Origin: Pseudomonadota bacterium
Lineage (GTDB): Bacteria > Pseudomonadota > Alphaproteobacteria > Acetobacterales > Acetobacteraceae
Direction of reading: 5' to 3'
DNA length: 9,200 nucleotides
Assembly: GCA_021805485.1 (NCBI GenBank)
Contig: JAJZFF010000609.1
Span: 1-9,200, forward strand
Shown: positions 7,306-9,200 of the stretch, in pieces
Position numbering within the stretch: the first letter of the stretch is position 1
Layout: every line of letters begins with the position of its first letter
Notes under the pieces: model-generated
What the model was told of the DNA's origin: nothing
The model's database searches: none
The model's input: the letters and a program-made list of their open reading frames with translations, nothing else
Made by a program: the position numbers and the translations under genes

Positions 7306-8364
7306 ATGACCGGCCCGGCCCCGCCATCTCGCCAGCGCGCGGCCGAGCCGGGCGGAACCCTGCCGCGCGCCGGCGTGCTCGCCCTCGCCGCCGGGGCGAT
7401 CGGCGGGCTCGTGCTCTGCGCCCTGCTCGCCGCGCCCTTCGCCGGCGCGCTGACCTGGGCGCTGACCCTCGCCATCCTGTTCACCCCGCTGCAGCGCCGG
7501 CTCGAACGGCTGGTGCGCCATCCGGGTGCCGCCGCGATCATCACGGTGGGCATCGCCGCCATCGTCGTCGCCGCCCCCGCGGTGCTGGTGATCGAGCGGC
7601 TGGTGCGCGAGGCGGCGGCGAGTGCCGCCTATGTGCAGCAGCACCTCGCCGCCGGCACGCTCGCGGTGCCGCCGCAGGTGGACTGGCTCGCCCGGCAGAT
7701 CGACCTGCAGGCGATGATCACCCGGGCCAGCGGCCTGCTCAGCACGGTCGGCGCCTCGTTCCTGCGCGGCTCGCTGGCGCAGGCGGTCGAGATCGTGCTG
7801 ACCTTCTACATCCTGTTCTTCTTCCTGCGCGACCGCGCGCGGGCCGATGCCGCGCTGCGCGCCGTGCTGCCGCTGACCGGGCCGGAGACCGACCGGCTGT
7901 TCAGCCGCACCGCCGATACGGTCTATGCCGTGATCTACGGCACGGTGATGGTCTCGACCCTGCAGGGCCTGCTCGGCGGGCTGATGTTCTGGGGCCTCGG
8001 CCTCGCCGCGCCGCTGCTCTGGGGCGTGGTGATGGGGATGCTCTCGCTGGTGCCGGTGCTCGGCGCCTTCATCGTCTGGATTCCCGAGGCGGTGCTGCTG
8101 GCGCTGAACGGCCACGAGGAGAAGGCGATCATCCTCTCGCTCTGGGGGGCGCTGGTGGTCGGCACGATCGACAACGTGGTCCGCCCCGTGCTGGTCGGCA
8201 ACCGGCTGCAGCTGCACACGGTGCCGTCCTTCATCGCGATCATCGGCGGGCTGATCCTGTTCGGCCCGCCGGGTTTCGTGCTCGGCCCGCTGATCGTCAG
8301 CGCGACGCTCGTGCTGTTCGAGGCGCTGCGGGCGCGCGCGGAAGGCGGCGCCGGCCCGTCCTGA
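7306..8364 (+). CDS. PerM/AI-2E-family transporter-like membrane protein
   Basis: A 352-residue polytopic inner-membrane protein of the UPF0118/AI-2E transporter family, whose members are predicted permeases; substrates vary and most are untested, so export of autoinducer-2 should not be assumed. Hydrophobic segments lie at about 22-44, 46-61, 75-96, 159-174, 206-232, 234-260, 273-290 and 305-340, giving about eight helices. A soluble stretch at about 97-155 between the third and fourth helices is typical. The family core is clear: FYILFFFLRD, then SLVPVLGAFIVWIPEAVLL, then GTIDNVVRPVLVGNRLQLH, and GPPGFVLGPLI near the end. The start at ATG 7306 was chosen because it lies 8 bp after the acylphosphatase stop and precedes a short polar N-terminus; no strong ribosome binding site is visible. 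It is the last gene of the plus-strand run. Confidence 0.92.
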   Translation: MTGPAPPSRQRAAEPGGTLPRAGVLALAAGAIGGLVLCALLAAPFAGALTWALTLAILFTPLQRRLERLVRHPGAAAIITVGIAAIVVAAPAVLVIERLVREAAASAAYVQQHLAAGTLAVPPQVDWLARQIDLQAMITRASGLLSTVGASFLRGSLAQAVEIVLTFYILFFFLRDRARADAALRAVLPLTGPETDRLFSRTADTVYAVIYGTVMVSTLQGLLGGLMFWGLGLAAPLLWGVVMGMLSLVPVLGAFIVWIPEAVLLALNGHEEKAIILSLWGALVVGTIDNVVRPVLVGNRLQLHTVPSFIAIIGGLILFGPPGFVLGPLIVSATLVLFEALRARAEGGAGPS

Positions 8365-8375
8365 CCGGCGCCGCC
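8344..8375. terminator. Hairpin at the convergent junction, possible bidirectional terminator
   Basis: GGCGGCGCCGG (8344-8354) and CCGGCGCCGCC (8365-8375) form a perfect 11-bp inverted repeat with a 10-nt loop that ends in the TGA of the PerM-family gene. It lies between two convergent genes whose stops are 15 bp apart. There is no T-tract on either side, so it is not a canonical intrinsic terminator; it could stall polymerase or protect 3' ends. Confidence 0.45.
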
Positions 8376-8379
8376 GCGC

Positions 8380-8838
8380 TCAGCGCCCGCGGCCGCCGCC
8401 GCTCATGCCGCCGCCCATGCCGCCGCCGCCGACGCCGCCCATCCCCGAGCGGTTCTGCATCTGGTCCTGATACTGGTTCTGGTTCTGATTCTCGTACTGG
8501 TTCTGGACGCGGTTCTGCTCGCCGTTGCCATTGCCGTTGCCGTTGCGCATCTGCGCGCGCTCGTTCTCGCGGTCGCGCTCGCGAAGGCGGTCGCGCTCGC
8601 GCTCGCGCAGCCGCTCGGTCTCGGCGTCGGCCCGCTGGTGCAGCCGGTCCTGCTGGCGCTCGCGCAGGCGCTGCTGGTCGAGCAGGCGCTGCTGGTCCTG
8701 CGTGCGAAGCTGATCCTGGGTGCGGGTCTGGTCCTGGGTGCGGGTCTGGTCCTGGGCGAAGGCGCGGCCGGCGCCCAGCGCGGCGAGGCCGGCGGCGGCG
8801 AATGCCAGCACGGCGCGGCGGTGACGAAGGGTGGACAT
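8380..8838 (-). CDS. Small exported Gln/Arg/Asn-rich low-complexity protein
   Basis: This 152-residue protein is not one I can assign to a named family. Residues 1-28 form a signal peptide: basic RHRR, a hydrophobic AVLAFAAAGLAALG core, and a good signal peptidase I site after AFA28. The mature part begins with tandem copies of a TRTQDQ hexapeptide (about 29-48), then a strongly charged Gln/Arg/Glu/Asp helix-prone region (about 49-97, LRERQQDRL, RLRERERDRLRERDR). After that come an NG repeat (99-106), an Asn/Gln/Tyr tract (108-130) and a Gly/Met tail (131-152). It has no Cys and no membrane helix after the signal, so it should be periplasmic or secreted. The frame is supported by the signal peptide and by an AGGAG site 10 bp upstream of ATG 8838; alternative frames give only Pro/Ala/Arg-rich shadows. 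It follows mntR on the same strand after about 145 bp and is convergent with the PerM-family gene. Confidence 0.75.
   Translation of the reverse strand: MSTLRHRRAVLAFAAAGLAALGAGRAFAQDQTRTQDQTRTQDQLRTQDQQRLLDQQRLRERQQDRLHQRADAETERLRERERDRLRERDRENERAQMRNGNGNGNGEQNRVQNQYENQNQNQYQDQMQNRSGMGGVGGGGMGGGMSGGGRGR
8521..8544. repeat. Hexamer tandem repeat encoding Asn-Gly dipeptides
   Basis: Four copies of the 6-bp unit GCCGTT (one as GCCATT) encode the (Asn-Gly)4 stretch of the exported protein on the minus strand. The neighbouring 8465-8506 stretch also holds several CTGGTT hexamers coding Asn-Gln. Confidence 0.7.
8696..8756. repeat. 18-bp tandem repeat within the Gln-rich exported protein gene
   Basis: Two identical copies of an 18-bp unit (8714-8731 and 8732-8749) are followed by a 7-bp partial copy (8750-8756) and preceded by a diverged copy (8696-8713). 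The unit encodes a TRTQDQ hexapeptide on the minus strand, so copy changes keep the frame. Confidence 0.8.
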
Positions 8839-8848
8839 GGCGGATGAT

Positions 8849-8853
8849 CTCCT
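8849..8853 (-). promoter_or_regulatory. Ribosome binding site for the Gln-rich exported protein
   Basis: On the minus strand AGGAG lies 10 bp before ATG 8838. It is one of the clearest Shine-Dalgarno matches in the window and fixes the start and frame of this low-complexity gene. Confidence 0.6.
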
Positions 8854-8871
8854 CTGCCTGTGCGATGCACC

Positions 8872-8891
8872 GGCGCGCCCCGTGGCGCGCC
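8872..8891. repeat. Pair of GGCGCGCC palindromes able to form a hairpin
   Basis: Two copies of the 8-bp palindrome GGCGCGCC (8872-8879 and 8884-8891) are separated by CCGT. They can pair as an 8-bp stem with a 4-nt loop in the presumed leader of the Gln-rich gene, or serve as a repeated protein-binding site. Their meaning is unknown. The rest of the 8839-8982 gap shows no promoter that I can support. Confidence 0.4.
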
Positions 8892-8959
8892 AACGGGCTC
8901 AGGCTAGGAGCGGGCGTGGTTGCCCCCCTTGATCCAGCGCAAGCATCGCCCTGCCCGTT

Positions 8960-8976
8960 CGGACGATGCCCGTCCG
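8960..8976 (-). terminator. Short hairpin just downstream of mntR
   Basis: CGGACG (8960-8965) and CGTCCG (8971-8976) form a perfect 6-bp stem with a 5-nt loop, starting 6 bp after the mntR stop on the minus strand. There is no T-run after it, so it is at most a weak terminator. Confidence 0.3.
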
Positions 8977-8982
8977 GCCGGA

Positions 8983-9200
8983 TCAGCCCCGGGTCTTGAG
9001 ATAGCGGCTGAAGGCGTTCAGCGCGATGTCCGACACGTGGTGCTCGATGCCCTCGGCATCGGCCTCGGCGGTCTCGGGCGGCACGCCGACCGCCTTGAGC
9101 AGGGCGACCACCAGCCGGTGCCGGGTGCGCACGCGCTCGGCCAGCGCCTGGCCCGCCTCGGTGAGGAAGACGCCGCGATAGGGTTTCGCCGTGGCCAGCC
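8983..9200 (-). CDS. mntR: Manganese-responsive DtxR-family regulator MntR (partial, N-terminus off the right edge)
   Basis: The reverse strand encodes the last 71 residues, ending at TGA 8985-8983. MntR binds Mn(II) and then represses manganese uptake genes such as mntH. Seen here are PYRGVFLTEAGQALAERV (end of the winged-helix DNA-binding domain) and the dimerisation/metal-binding helices with RHRLVVALLKAVGV and AEADAEGIEHHVSD. Counting from the first visible residue, H27, E49, E52 and H53 have exactly the spacing of the Bacillus subtilis MntR metal ligands H77, E99, E102 and H103. The helix-turn-helix and the two N-terminal ligands lie beyond the window. No SH3-like C-terminal domain is present, which fits MntR rather than DtxR/IdeR. 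What it regulates is not visible here; the Gln-rich exported gene is its downstream neighbour on the same strand. Confidence 0.92.
   Translation of the reverse strand, partial: LATAKPYRGVFLTEAGQALAERVRTRHRLVVALLKAVGVPPETAEADAEGIEHHVSDIALNAFSRYLKTRG

Noticed and set aside
7306..8364. Quorum-sensing exporter for autoinducer-2
   Set aside because: The family name is historical; nothing nearby (luxS, lsr genes or regulators) supports signalling, so only the family is called.
8696..8756. CRISPR-like array
   Set aside because: The repeats are direct tandem 18-bp units without spacers and lie within a coding frame; no cas genes are present.
8297..8893. Alternative minus-strand frames over the repeat-rich gene (198 and 155 residues)
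   Set aside because: They lack a signal peptide and ribosome binding site at their starts and read as Pro/Ala/Arg repeats, the usual out-of-frame image. The 8838 start has both signals.

Overview
This is a very GC-rich window (roughly 70% or more by eye) with tightly packed genes and strong G/C preference at third codon positions. Three protein families point to an alphaproteobacterium: an ATP12-type F1-ATPase assembly chaperone, an ELM1-like (DUF1022) protein, and a manganese-type DtxR regulator (MntR). The extreme GC and style of the proteins suggest Rhodospirillales, perhaps Acetobacteraceae. That last step is inference from family knowledge, not something a marker in the window proves. 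I see no rRNA, tRNA, CRISPR array, insertion sequence or phage gene.

Layout. (1) Positions 1-508, minus strand: the N-terminal part of a zinc-dependent succinylglutamate desuccinylase/aspartoacylase-family enzyme running off the left edge. (2) Positions 509-626: a divergent control region with possible promoters facing both ways. (3) Positions 627-3553, plus strand: an ELM1-family protein followed 5 bp later by a 633-residue protein of unknown function. (4) Positions 3617-8364, plus strand: a close-packed run of an AsmA-family envelope protein, the ATP12 chaperone, an acylphosphatase (4-bp overlap) and a PerM/AI-2E-family membrane protein. Gaps are 10, -4 and 8 bp, so this is probably one operon, possibly continuous with the pair upstream across a 63-bp gap. 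(5) Positions 8365-8379: a convergent junction with a perfect 11-bp inverted repeat around the stop codon. (6) Positions 8380-8838, minus strand: a small exported protein extremely rich in Gln, Arg, Asn and Gly, with 18-bp tandem repeats. (7) Positions 8983-9200, minus strand: the C-terminal half of mntR, cut by the right edge.

How the parts fit. The plus-strand run mixes envelope functions (AsmA, PerM, perhaps ELM1 and its partner) with housekeeping ones (ATP12, acylphosphatase). It looks like an ordinary chromosomal core cluster rather than an island. I did not find a clear new defence or mobile system. The least explained items are the 633-residue partner of ELM1 and the Gln/Asn-rich exported protein next to mntR.
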